A program made the translations under genes and the position numbers. This document shows, piece by piece, positions 35,681 through 47,499 of a stretch of DNA of 64,000 nucleotides (position 1 is the stretch's first letter; each line of letters starts with the position of its first letter). The DNA is from Papaver somniferum. Taxonomy: Eukaryota > Streptophyta > Magnoliopsida > Ranunculales > Papaveraceae. Under the pieces are notes generated by a model. The model was not told where the DNA came from, searched no databases, and saw nothing but the letters and a program-made list of their open reading frames with translations. The DNA is taken from the NCBI RefSeq assembly GCF_003573695.1, contig NC_039359.1:94733275-94797274 (forward strand). The letters are read 5' to 3'.

Positions 35681-36921
35681 TGTGACGGACCGAAAAATTA
35701 CGCTTGGCGCGCCTGGGTGCGCAGGCCATAACTTCCCCGATGCGCCATTTTGGAGCTACGATCCGGGCCTTAAAAATTGTAAAATGCACGTCCATTTTCC
35801 CGTGCAGGCATGCTCGTGGAGCATGGTGCAGCTAACTCAGCTTCCACACTGTTCCATCTTACCCCCTGTTCTGCAAAGGGTTTAAATCCATTGAGGCTAT
35901 GGTCGATGCATCTTTCATGCATCACCGGCTTCCGAGTATTGTCCAGGCATAAGGAAAATGCCTTGGACTTAGGCATAGGTCGCTCTAATCCTTTTGTCGT
36001 TCCTTACCTTACCTCACTTACCAACTTTGTGTAGCTTGATAGGAAGTATGTGCATACATTGATGGCATGCAACTAAGCCTCATCAATCTTGGCCACAATC
36101 ATCTCTTGCATCGAGACACCGAGCTTAGATGATATGAGGGGCCAACGTGTTGGACCGGCAATGCTGCAACTCATTGCGGCTTCCTACGTATCCTTTCCTA
36201 CTTTAAATATATGAAGCACAGACCGTAGTTCATCATCGAAGGGACAACAACTTAACCCAACTAGTTTGCAAGGTCGTGGCCTAGCAATTAATGGTAATGG
36301 CCTAGTCCGTATATGCCATTTCGTCAAAATGCACAATGATTATGCATTATCGGGTCCGCGGCGTGGCATAATGATGCCTTCGCATCATGTGCCCCATTGA
36401 TAACGTTACGAAGCTATGAATGAGACTTAGGCATTATTTATACTCTTCCGGCTAAGCTATGAAGCTTACTTGGTGCATGGTCCGCATATGCACCTTCAAC
36501 CAATTACCCCTCCCTATATATGTTAACTTTCAATATCTACAAGTTAGAATAGGGGATCAAATTGACATGCTTGCTTCACTATTCATACGCAATGATTGCG
36601 TACAATGATAGCGCATAATGATTGTGTGGCACTCGTTCGGCTAGACCTCTCTGGCCTGATGCACAATGATTGTGCAATATTGGATCTATGCCAATAGCCT
36701 TCATAATGCGTAAATAATGCACTGCAATGGTTTAGGCCATTTACCCAACTGGCCTAATGCATCATTTGATGCGAGATTTGGCTCTTGGTCAAATTCCAAA
36801 TGCGGTATGGACCCTAAGCCAATCTACCTCTTACCAAATAACTGAAGCTTTGGATGAAGTTTCATCTCAGGCCATGGCGCATCTTTTAGTATGAGTTATG
36901 CTAAAAACACGGGGTGTTACA
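35681..36921 (-). mobile_element. solo LTR 2 of the same family, opposite orientation, TSD TTTAA
   Basis: 1241 bases. On the minus strand it starts TGTAACACCCCG and ends GGTCCGTCACA. Flanked by TTTAA on both sides (35676-35680 and 36922-36926). It lies 225 bases from solo LTR 1, separated by host copia-LTR sequence. The separate duplications show that the two are independent insertions, each reduced to a solo LTR. Confidence 0.9.
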
Positions 36922-37005
36922 TTTAATCTAATAAACTCGTTTGTCTATTTAAATAAATCGAATCTTAATTACTGAAATAATCAATTTCCGGATTCGCAAT
37001 CAAAC

Positions 37006-37022
37006 AATATAGAACTCAAAGA
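37006..37022. repeat. left TSD of truncated LINE
   Basis: AATATAGAACTCAAAGA, matching 40483-40499 at 16 of 17 positions. Confidence 0.85.
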
Positions 37023-40000
37023 AAATTCGAGCATCTATGGATAACTCACTCTCAACTCAGACAAGTGGTAGAAGCCGCATGGATCCAACAACATGATGCA
37101 GAACCTTCTCTTGAACTTCAACTAAATTTATCACAACCGGTCAAACTATTTTGGATTGAATAAGCAAACATTTGGCCACCTCCCCACAATGATTAAAAAA
37201 TCAACAACACAAATAAAATCTGCGCAACACCAATGCGCAATTAGTCAGGGAAATGAGCTTGAATACTGGCTGCAACAAGAAAATCAACTCAGGAATCACC
37301 ACACAACCCTGTTCCAATGTCATGAAAATTATTGGCAGCAAAGATCCAGAATTCAATGATTACAATCAGGCAACAACAACACAACTTTCTTCCACACCAA
37401 AACAACCATTCATCGGAGTCACAACAACATCCAAGACTCACAAGATAATTGGATTAACAACAAAGATGATTTGGTACAACTCCTGTTAAACCACTACACC
37501 GACCTATATACATCTCCCAGCACAACAATTGATGAGGACCTCTTTGCGGAAATCAATCCCAGACTGACAAATAGGCAATGTGATTCTCTCACTGCAGAAG
37601 TAACCGAAGCGGAAATCAAACAAGCACTCTTCTCTATAAATTCGGAAAGTGCCCCTGGACCTGATGGTTATACTAGTAAGTTCTTCAAAACCTTTTGGGA
37701 TACTACACATACATAATTGATTGCTATGTTCCGCAGTTTTTTCAACTCATTCAACATTCACCCACTCATGAACCATACCAATATTACTTTAATCCCAAAA
37801 GTAGAACATCCTTCAAAACCATCACAATTCAGACTTATAGGACTTTGCAACGTCACGTATAAGATCATTGCCAAAATTTTAGTCAATCGAATTCGACCGT
37901 TGCTCCCTTTTCTGATAAGCCCCTATCAGAGTGCTTTTGTGCCCCAAAGATCGATACACGATAGCATTGCAATCGCGGGACCGTATCAGAACCTCCACCC
38001 GCACAAAGGACCCAAAAATTGCACTTAAATTAGATATTCAAAAGTCTTATGATAGCTTAGACTGGGGCTTCATCAAAACGGCGCTCACCAGACTCGGATT
38101 CCCAGAAATATTCGTGGAGTACATAATGTTATGCATCATCACAGTCACATACTCAATCAACATCAACGGCACACCTCACGGATATATTTCTCCGACAAGC
38201 GGCATTAGACAGGGAGACCCGCTCTCATCCTATAATTTTTGCGGAAATTCTCTCCACCAACCTGGGGAACCTAGAAATCCGCAAAAAAATAGGGGGACTA
38301 CGCATATCTCAAAAGGCTCTGCCAATTCTGCATCTGATGTATGCATATGACCTCCTCATTACATTTAAAGCTTCCACAGAAAGTTACAATTATCTAAAGA
38401 ATCTGCTACAATCCTACAGTTCATCAGCAAGGCAGGTGATTAATACCTAAAAATCAATAAATATTCACCATCCAAGATTGAAGCAACATAAAATAGACAA
38501 TCTGCAGCAACTTTTCGGAATACCAACCACATCAGAACTCCCGATTTATCTGGGAGTCCAATTCAAGATGGGAAGAACTTCTCGTCACATCTTTGACCCG
38601 CTCCTCCAACAACTAGCATGAAAATTGAAAGGATGGATGACCAAATTCCTAACGGGTGACGGAAGGTTAGTTCTCATCGAAACTTCTCTCACACCAACTG
38701 CAAACCAGCTTATGCAAACTCAACTTTTCCATGCACATGTGCACCAAAAAATAGACCGGATCAACAGAAACCTTTTTTGGGGGCATGACTCCTCAGTTAG
38801 AAAACTTCATACTTTGGGTGGTGGCAAATTAATCAAACCAATAGACAAGGGAGGGCTGGGCATTAAGAAAAGTAGTGACCACAATAAATCTCTACTCATG
38901 AAGAGGATATGGAGTTTACATAATCAGAAAGATTCTATATACACAAGCCTATGTAATGAGAAATACCTCAATATCAGACAATTCTTCAGGGAACCACCAC
39001 CATTGCACCTTCAGCCAGCCCACTTTGGAAACAATTGGCATCCCTCATACCGACTTTCCAGAAACATACTTTCCACCAAATAGAAAACGGTTTGACAACC
39101 CCTATTGAGGCTACCTAGATCCTACACTTCACAAATATAGATCCCACACAATGCTACCCCATCCAAATGGTGGCAGATATCATTGATCCCATCTCTCATA
39201 ACTGGATCCATGACAAGCTAAAAACCTACCCCCCCCCCCCCCTTGCTTCACAAAGAATTAGAAACATCCACCTCCCTCTTAGCGACACAGAGGATGAGAT
39301 CATCTGGCCACACTCCAAATATGGAAAATACACTACTGCCTCTGTTTACAAATGCTTAATGCAAGAAACACAACCTCAATAGAACCCCCTACCAGCAACC
39401 AAATTTCTTTGGACCTTACCATGTCCACTAAATTTTTTTTATGGAAAGCAATCAATAAAAGTCTACCAACCTTCACTATCTTAAACCGAATCAATCTCGT
39501 CAATTCCAATGTTTGCCCTCGTTGTAATTCCGATACAGAATCAGCGGATCACTTATTCTTACGCTGCCCGGTAGCGATTACAACCTGGAACACTTTACTC
39601 AATCAACTCACCAACACCCTAAATACCCCCACTATCATCCCAAATGCAATAACACCTCAAACAACCATCTCCCAACTCTTACAACAACAAGTCCCTCCCG
39701 CAGTCCTCTCTTCTTTCTGTTATCTCTTTTGGTCACTCTAGTTGACTAGAAAAAAGTTTGTCTACCGTCAGAAACAAGCAACATCAAATGATATTTTATT
39801 TTCAACCCTAAAGCAACAATAGGAGTACGTATGGGCTCAAAATTCAGTACCCCCTACTATTCCAGGCGACTTACCTACTTCCACTCCATCAAGAGGAAGC
39901 AGAACGACAACAACAATATTGGTAGGGTGGTCATATCCCAGCTCGGATTGGATAAAAATCAACACAGACGGAGCTGCCAGAGGACACCCCGGATTGGCAG

Positions 40001-40482
40001 GGGCAGGCTTCATATGCAGAGACTGGGAGGCAAAAGTCATCATGGATCTCGCGCAACCACTAGGAATTACTACTGCTTTAATAGCAGAAATCTGGTCGTT
40101 GCTGCTAGCCACAAGAACCGCAAGAGATAGATAATGGATGAAAGTACTTTTCGAGATGGATTCTGAAACTCTTCTGCATTTTGTAACCTCTCCTACAACA
40201 CCACCTTGGTATTTAAAGAGAATGATAATGGAAATAAAGCACCATTTTAACCAGATACCACACATAGCCATCAAGCACAACTACAAAGGAGGAAACCAAG
40301 CGGCGGACGACCTTGATAATCACGTAGCAGATGGAAGCCAAACGAGGAATCTTGGAACCAAAATTTGGGAACATACAATCCCAAACTTCATTAGTCAAAT
40401 TGTACTCAACGACTCCATGGGTACTAGATACCCTCGTGTAATTTCCTCCTTGCTTTGTTATTAATTACATGCTTCAAAAAAA
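37023..40482 (+). mobile_element. 5'-truncated L1-type LINE with 17-bp TSD
   Basis: 3.46 kb insertion ending in a short A run and bounded by a 17-base duplication with one mismatch. It lacks ORF1 and the endonuclease, which is usual for incomplete target-primed insertion. More C-rich codons than the other LINEs here suggest a different LINE family. Confidence 0.92.
37040..40464 (+). pseudogene. truncated LINE ORF2: reverse transcriptase, zinc-binding segment, RNase H
   Basis: Reverse transcriptase: APGPDGYTSKFF (about 37650), NITLIPKVE, FRLIGLCNV, LLPFLISPYQSAFVPQR, LDIQKSYDSLDWGF (about 38030), SGIRQGDPLSSY (about 38200). The FADD region falls in a frameshifted stretch (about 38330-38350, YAYD-like). 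Then a C-terminal zinc-binding segment NVCPRCNSDTESADHLFLRCPV (about 39509-39575), and RNase H: WIKINTDGAARG (about 39952), FEMDSE (about 40150), GNQAADDLDNH (about 40291). Stops at about 37712, 39082, 39380 and 40132 plus several frameshifts. A run of 14 C lies at 39229-39242. Confidence 0.9.
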
Positions 40483-40499
40483 AATATATAACTCAAAGA
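40483..40499. repeat. right TSD of truncated LINE
   Basis: AATATATAACTCAAAGA, partner of 37006-37022. Confidence 0.85.
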
Positions 40500-40900
40500 G
40501 AAACTATAAAGTGATGCTGATCGTATCAACTAGATAATCACAAGTTTATTAAAGATAAACAAGATCTAGTGGGATCCCAACCGATCAAGATGTGTGCACA
40601 AATCACGAGATATGAAAGCTAATAAGAAAAATCTTCTTGTCTTCAAATCTTCAATTGTCTTCTTAAATAACCTGCACAACACAAACTTGAATCCTCTTCT
40701 AAAGACCCCGTTGATATTTTAATCTAGTTTGAGTTACCCTTAGACATCATCGTTGCAGCTTTGCGAATTAGTGATGCACCACTATGACGCAAAACGAATG
40801 AAAGGTCAACGATGCACATTATTGTGCATCATTTGCAAATCACCCTTTGGCCTATAAGAACCCACAATTGACATATGTCATTGTAGTTCAGTGCTAAAAA

Positions 40901-41852
40901 CATTGGGTGTTGATACTAGTGATCTGAGTTCGAAACTCGTTAGCACCAAATTCTTAACCGATAATAAAAAAACCACAATTGGGGATAAATAATTAAATTA
41001 GGGGATATTGAATAAAACAAAATAAAAACATTTAAGAAAATATATTATTTTTTCAGTTTATCAGGGATATCAATTTTCATAACCCCTTATTCATATATTT
41101 TCTATAATGACTAAACTTCTGTTGTACCTTAAATTATTTTTTTAACTTTTTAAGTAAAAAACTTTTTTTTTTAGTTTTTTAAAAATGAATTTTAACAGTT
41201 TTGTTTAAATTTTTTTAACTTTTTTTAAAAATTTAATTACTCTCAGAAAAATTATTAATTTTATTTTTCCTGAGTCGCATGGTAAAATGAAGAATATCGT
41301 ACTGATTCTAGATAGTCAGCATGGAAACAGATGAACTCCATGCCGAAAGTTGTAAAAAAAATTTAGAAAAATGGCGGTAGATTGTGTTGATCATGTCCAA
41401 AATTTTAACCCTGCAGTCGATATGGAAAAGAAATTTCAATGTCGACAATGAACCGTCGGCATTGTTTATGTGATGAATACCAAGATGATTTTTGTTGATA
41501 AAGAATATCTTAAACGTGCAACATGGTATTCTGTATATATACAATGCCGGGTATTCGTTAATTATCCGTGACGACTGGAAACCATTTCAGAGGTCTACAC
41601 TGACTTTGTTGATTTTTTTTTTTTTTAATTTTTTGAAGCGTTTGACTTTGTTGATGGTGTTTTAGAAAAAAATATGAAAGATATAAGGGAAAAAAAATAT
41701 AAGAAAAAAATAAAAAGTTCAATAATATTTGAAAGCAGTAATTTAGGCTTTTATACTTTTAAGACACCCCTTGACATTTTACCAAGGATGAGTCATATTC
41801 CCCAATGAAATCATCTGTCCCCCAATTGGGTTCATTAACTCTTAGTTAATTG
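40901..41852. other. AT-rich intergenic region downstream of NPF copy 2
   Basis: No credible gene. Very AT-rich with long A and T runs (41140-41270, 41610-41720). Nothing recognised. Confidence 0.6.
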
Positions 41853-43735
41853 TTACATCCCATCCTTTACGAGCCTCCATATCGTAATCTTTCTGTAATA
41901 ACAAGTTGAGGCCAAAGAATAGAGTGGTATAAAATTAAATACGCACATAAAGGCCACGCAGCGATAAAAGAGATCAATACGACTCATATCTTGAGTAAAA
42001 ACTAAGACTATAGTGAGAAGGGATCCTATTCCAGTCAAAGCTTCGGTAATAGCCGTTGCACAATACTTGATCCAACCTGAATATTCGCTTTGGAAGAAAA
42101 CCTCGAGGCCTTCCCGTGCTAACCCAGTAACGAAACCCAGTGCAATATACTGAGGAATGAATAAGACAACTGGAATATCAGGACGAGCGATTTCATCATC
42201 AGGGCTTACTTTGAACGTATTGTTGTTCTTGATAGCAGTCAATCTCACAACCTCTGTCAACTGAGCAATTGTACAAGTGACAATACTAAAGAACATCCCA
42301 AGCCCCATTCTAATCAAAATTGCAAGTGTTCCAGTTCTTGTTCTTTTAGACAAAAAATAACAAACCAGATGATTGATAACGTATCTTGAAGTTCTTGATA
42401 TAACCTGTAACATCATAACGGAGATATAATCACCACCCATGTTAACGGGTTCACAGATCCTGCTTGGTCCTGAAAGAAAGTATTCCCTGTTGAGCAAACT
42501 ATACCATACACGAGGAATGTGAAACATATTGGAGCCGCGCTTCTCAGCCTAGTTTTCGTTATCTCACTCTGTTGATTACTGCTCAATGTTGTTTCCGCGT
42601 TTTCTTCTTTGGGATGATATTCGGAATGATCATCCTCATTCTCTTGGGATTGTAACCGCTTATTGCTCAATGCTATTTCCTTGTTTCCATCCTCATCCTT
42701 TGGGGATTGTGACAAACTACAAGCAGTGGAGGAAATGATTGGTATAACTTTCCAAGCAAACAAGCAGAATGTTGTGCAGGACAAGATAGATATACTAATC
42801 AGAAACTGATATCTCCAAGGTTTATTAGTTGCTAGCCAATTAGAAAAACCAAAACCTAGAACCTTGGTTCTCATTGTAGAGATTGTACAACGAATCTCGT
42901 CTCTCTTTTCATCGTCTTCATTAGGAACTCGGCTGGCTTTCTTCATTTGATCTCTCATGAATTCTTCTTTACATGTCGAAAGAAAGATACCGTGGCCTAC
43001 TGCTAGTAGAAATAATGCTCCATGTAAGGCTTGAAATGACCCGGGATGCTTAATATTTGTAAGGACCACTAATCCCTGTTGAAAAATGAACTTACATAGC
43101 TTAATAAGTTGCATTTGAATGTCTCCATAGTAATAGAAAAATCAGTAACTTACATTAACATGTGAGAAAGGAAAGGGAGAATTTCATTTACCAGAATGTA
43201 GGATATAGAGTTGACTTGCACCATGAAGTAACATCCAACCCGTAAAGCACATAACTCTGCAAATATGGCCAGTATCCCACTGATAAAGGAAAAAATATTC
43301 ACGGTCGCTACAGCACGTACGAGTGAGTAACCGGGAATACTTGTGAGATACGTCATCAACAATACTAACACACCATATTCAACTAGGTTAAGGCTGATGA
43401 TAACTCCTGCATGACATATGTATCCCCCAACCAAAAACAAGTCGTAATTAGTTTAGCAAGAATCAAGAAATATGTCTATTGCAGACTAACTATAAAAACG
43501 TTGTGATCTAACCAGATGCATCCACCTAGCTATCAGTTTCGACGTAGCGAAGAATTTAATCATCTACTCACCTTCAACCAAGTAACACGCCTTGGGTATA
43601 TATTGAAATAATAGAGAAACAATCGCATCATTTCATTAGCGATCATGGAGGGGTTTCTCCAGCTAGTACTACTAGTATTATCATTTGTAATTTCTGCTGC
43701 TTCCTTGTTTTTACATTCTACTGAGTAGCTTCCAT
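41853..43735 (-). pseudogene. NRT1/PTR-family (NPF) transporter, copy 2, frameshifted
   Basis: Paralogue of copy 1 with the same three-exon plan: 43735-43572, about 43425-43192, 43075-41853. Lesions differ from copy 1. One base is lost after GAAGCTACTCA, giving TAG in codon 6. Two extra bases follow TTCAAT near the exon 1 end. The exon 2 acceptor reads GG where copy 1 has AG. A frameshift near 42470 follows TFFQDQAGS. The last extracellular loop before SRIDLFY is about 45 bases shorter. Its central loop is longer than in copy 1, with a partial internal repeat (LSQSPKDED... / LQSQENEDD...). The conserved helices (LIRMGLGMFFSIVTC, IPQYIALGFVTGLAREGLEVFF) show it was once a normal family member. 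Confidence 0.85.
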
Positions 43736-44339
43736 ACTGGAACCTCACAATAACTTATGATCAACCTCGTGCAGGTAGGTCTTATTTAGCAAAAATAACG
43801 GGCAATTCGTCATTTGAGGATAATATTATATGTGGTCCTAGCTAGTGAGATCCCATAAAATGGTCCAGTGGCATAAAACTAATCACCCATTCTTCAGTAG
43901 CATTCAAGCAGCAGACAACTTTTCAGAACCATTCAGAAAATGACGTCGGACGCAATTTCTTTCTTTAAAATTATCACGCCAGCAACACGTACGCTTCACA
44001 TTAGCAGCGGCTTTGGAGGAATTTTTTATACTGAACTACTACTAACAAGTCTAGGTATCTCATATCGAGAAGGGAGGTTTCGGTGATAGCGTTGACAATA
44101 TTTTTGTAGACTAAACTTATGAAAATGGAACCAATTGTAAACGAGGACTGTGCTTCTACTCGGCAGATTCCAAGGCCAAATGCAGAGTTCAATTCGACGA
44201 AGGTGGGCGGTAGCGACAAGAACATATTTCGAGAAGCATTTACGTAGAAATCAAAACTTACTCGTTGTTAACACAGAAATAACGACGGCAATATTCACAT
44301 TAAATGTAAAATCATTGAGAATAATAAAACACGTGTAAA
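43736..44339 (-). promoter_or_regulatory. upstream region of NPF copy 2
   Basis: Partly homologous to the copy 1 upstream region up to about 44265, where similarity ends. No ORF. Confidence 0.45.
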
Positions 44340-45960
44340 ATGACATAAGTCCGAAATTTATCAGACTCAGAGTTATTGGGCTCGTCCTCGTCTTATCACA
44401 TGAGAGAAGTTAAAACCGATCTATGCCTGATGCTCAATGTAATAAAACATAATAAGTAAGACACAAGATAAAGTGTGGAATATAAATGAGACGATGATTT
44501 ACGTGGTTCAGCACTAAGGCCTAGTCCACGGGGTAGTTGTTTCACTATGCATTTGGGGAATTACAAAAATAGTCGAATGATTTTGGAGTGAATTACGAAG
44601 TTAGGAAGAAGATGAATCTACTAGTTATTCTTATTATTTCTATCTCTCCTCCTCTTATCTCTCCTTACACTTAGAATTGGTCTGCCCCCTCTCTCTAAGT
44701 GGAGAGGGGTATTTATAGAGACTGGACATAGGGCCCGCCATCAGGGACAACTGTGTCCTTTTCGTCTCGGTTTTTGTGTTGTCCCCGATGGTATCTTCGT
44801 ATTACACCGATGAATCTCCTTCGGCATTCCACTTTAACGCTGGGTTGATTCTTCTTGCTCCATGGAATGCTTGACGCGCGTCCTATGCCTAGGGCGTTTA
44901 GTGCGGTGGTTGGGAAGATCTGGACGTGTCAGGCGGCTGTCTGATGCCCCTGTCACGTCCTTGTCGGAGAGACTCATCCTACCCGTTGATCTTGGATCTT
45001 CCTCGGGATGGAGTAAAGTAGAACTCTTGGTCTTTTAAAGTGCTTCGCAGTAGCTCGCTCTTTCGGTGCCCCTTGACTCTCTGCCGTAGGATTAGCCTGA
45101 TGATGAACATATGTAGATGACAGATGCCCCTTGGGTGTTGAGATGTGGCATCACGTCTTGATCCTCTAGGATGTATGTCTTCCACGTGTAGTTCTCCCAA
45201 CACGTGGCAGATGATGGATTATGTGTATACAATTTTCCCCTTTTCTCCAAGTTTGAAGTCGGTAAAAGTTTGGAGAAAACTGTCTTCACAGTCCTCCCCA
45301 CTCTCCTTATTAACTTCTCCTTATTCTTAGGGCACGTTTACCATTCTTGGCATTAACTTCCTCTCGACTCTCGGGGAGTTTTTCCTCATTCATTATGGTT
45401 ATAAATACCAAAGGTTGGTGCAGCCTCATAACTTTTATTCTTCATTCTCTTGTCAGTTTAAAGCTTAACATCTTCTTCTTTGAACCCCTAGTTCTTCTTT
45501 CTTTGTTTTTATTTTATTGTTTTGTCATTAATTTATGTTGCTGCTGTTAGATTGTTCTGAAAAGATCTTCATAGAATTGTAGCCATCATTGTACGCTGAT
45601 TATTTGCGATCATTTTAGTCTGTCGATACCGCGTTTCTTCAGGTATGATGTTCTTCCAGTTCTTAGTTTCAGTTTTATCTTTCTGCTGTATCTAGGTTTT
45701 GTGATGAAGAACAAGATATACAAAAGTATATATACTTGCCCATGTTCTTTATCACAAAACCTATGGATTCTCCGTTGATCGTTGAGGTCTCTTTTTAATA
45801 TTCAAGACTGACCTGGGGTTTTTGAAAGTGCGTGGATTTTATCAAACTGCTTATTTCTGTGTTTTGATGATATTTCTGATGAACTGTGAAAGTTTAAAGA
45901 TTTCGTCTTATGTCCTTCGTTATTCTATGATCCTTGTATAATTTTGTGCCCCTCTGCAGA
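44340..45960 (+). other. LTR-like leader and promoter of a non-autonomous element
   Basis: Contains GATTTACGTGGTTCAGCAC (44498-44516) and a GGTATTTATAGAGAC box (44708), both common in plant LTRs, then a second TATA box near 45399 and a T-rich leader. A likely leader intron runs from about 45641 (CAG then GTATGATG) to CTCTGCAG at about 45958. The true left border was not found. Confidence 0.45.
45399..45406 (+). promoter_or_regulatory. TATA box upstream of the Pro/Ser-rich ORF
   Basis: TTATAAATACC followed about 30-100 bases later by a T/C-rich leader; the only strong TATA-like site before the ORF at 45962. Confidence 0.5.
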
Positions 45961-45961
45961 G

Positions 45962-47040
45962 ATGGGTGATCGTCAGCGAGTCCCCTATAAAATTCATCCG
46001 ACGAGCCCTTATAGGTCTCCTCCTCTTAGGAGCCCTGATATTTCTCCACCGAAAGGTGGATCGTTTAAGACTTCTCAACCGGATCCTCGTGCTAACAAGA
46101 CTTCTTCTTCGTCCGGCCCCAGGGTTTCTTCTCAGAGAAAGGGTGAACAACAGAGGGGTTCTAGATACGTTGTTCAACGTCCATCTGCTAATCCTCCTCT
46201 TCAGCATTCAGAACCAATAAATGTCCAACCTCTCCGCTTGATGCCTCCTCAAACTTCGATGCCTCCTTCAATTACGATGCATCCTTCGAAACCAAAGGCT
46301 TCACATGCCGCTACCTTGGTGAAGGAATCTTCTTCTAAAGGTGCAGCGCCGAAGGTAGATTCAACAAGAAATCTTTCAACCAAGAGAAAGGATTCGGAGA
46401 TGAGTCCTCCGAAGGATACGTCGTCGGATAAGGTTGTCTCTTCCAGTACTGCTCCTATCATACGAAGCATGTCCGTCCCCAAGCAAAAGAAGAAGGTGTC
46501 TTATAGGCATATCGATCTTGAGGCCTTCAAAGTAAAGCATGGTCTTGAAGCCTTTGAGGTCAAGTTTTATGATCGGGGCGATGATCTTACCTACGATATG
46601 CTCACAAAATAAAAGTATGATGATTTCTATTTGCTGACGACTGTGGGGGCCCTCGAAGCTGGCCTAATTTTTACCCTGTATAAGTCAAGTGATTCTTTTT
46701 ATTACGATGTCTTGGCTCATCGTGAGGGCTCCACTCCGCATATCTACTGTCTCTCGGTAGTACAACTGACTGGGAATTATCTTCGTGTGCTTAAGGAGTG
46801 CTACCTTCGAAGTAAGGGGGAGACGATGATGACCTACTATGTTCCTGACCCGACTGGGAAAGATTGGTATACACCTGAGAACTTCAATGCGTCCTTCAGG
46901 GACTACGTTAATGGTAGGAACCGTAAGCCATGGAGCGTCGGCCTTCATACTATTGTTGCTCCTTAGGGTAAAGTTCGTCTCCTAAGTGAAGTAAGTGATT
47001 TGAAGCTTCGATACGTCCCCGGTACCGAAGGGACTTCTTA
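45962..47040 (+). pseudogene. Pro/Ser-rich ORF of a non-autonomous LTR-type element
   Basis: ATG at 45962 opens MGDRQRVPYKIHPTSPYRSP. The first 180 codons are low complexity (Ser, Pro, Lys). Then follows a more ordered part: HIDLEAFKVKHGLEAFEVKF, YDRGDDLTYDMLTK, TAA at about 46610, and then VGALEAGLIFTLYKSSD...VVQLTGNYLRVLKECYLRS. This last part recalls the 'putative gypsy-type transposon' domain of plant elements, but only weakly. Another stop follows at about 46964. No protease, reverse transcriptase or integrase is visible. Function unknown. Confidence 0.5.
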
Positions 47041-47246
47041 GCAAAAGATTTTTCCTAATCGTGAATGACTCAAGCATGATCATGATTATGAGTGGCATGC
47101 CACCGTTATTGAAGTCATCGGTCCTTGGGACTCCGTCTTTTGCTGCGGACCGAATGTACTGGAAACAATTTCTTCGAACTTTGTGGTGATGCAATTTTAG
47201 TGGTTTCCGAAGGTGATAGTTTTAGAAAACCTCGAAGTGCAAAGAT

Positions 47247-47395
47247 GGACTACAACAGTTGTGATCAACTAGGCTGCAGTAACTGTGATTATCTGGACTA
47301 CAGCAGCTGCGATCAGCTGGACTGCAGCGATTGTGATCAAAATTGGACTGCAACAATTACGATCAACTGGACTACAACAGTAATTGTTGAAGGCG
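47247..47395. repeat. 24-bp minisatellite, about six units
   Basis: Units like ACTACAGCAGCTGCGATCAG plus CTGG. In one frame this encodes an 8-residue repeat (YSSCDQLD, CSDCDQ). It sits after the stops of the preceding ORF, so it is probably not translated. Confidence 0.75.
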
Positions 47396-47499
47396 TCTAA
47401 ACTGCTTTTCTCTCGAACGCGATTTTGAAGCTTTCTGTACTACTTTTCTCAACGGAAAAACACGATTCTATTTCTCGTACTCCCCTTAGTCGGCGCCAA

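Larger units (their letters stand above)
33350..40900 (-). mobile_element. copia-type LTR remnant, split by three later insertions
   Basis: Pieces 33350-33695, 35456-35680, 36922-37022 and 40483-40900 join into one sequence when the three insertions and their duplications are removed. The reverse complement of 33580-33610 shares TTTTTCTGCATTTGCGGTTT and the following CCTCGTTAACAAAA with 63690-63720, so both are LTRs of one family; I think SIRE/Maximus-like copia, from memory of similar LTR phrases. Outer borders are not defined. GATGCACATTATTGTGCATC at 40811-40830 is a short palindrome in the right part. Confidence 0.5.

Noticed and set aside
33696..36921. Single fold-back element with 1.2 kb arms
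   Set aside because: Each arm has its own different 5-bp target duplication, so these are two independent solo LTRs.
39229..39242. Run of 14 C as a possible structural signal
   Set aside because: A single homopolymer inside a dead LINE; slippage or a sequencing artefact is enough to explain it.
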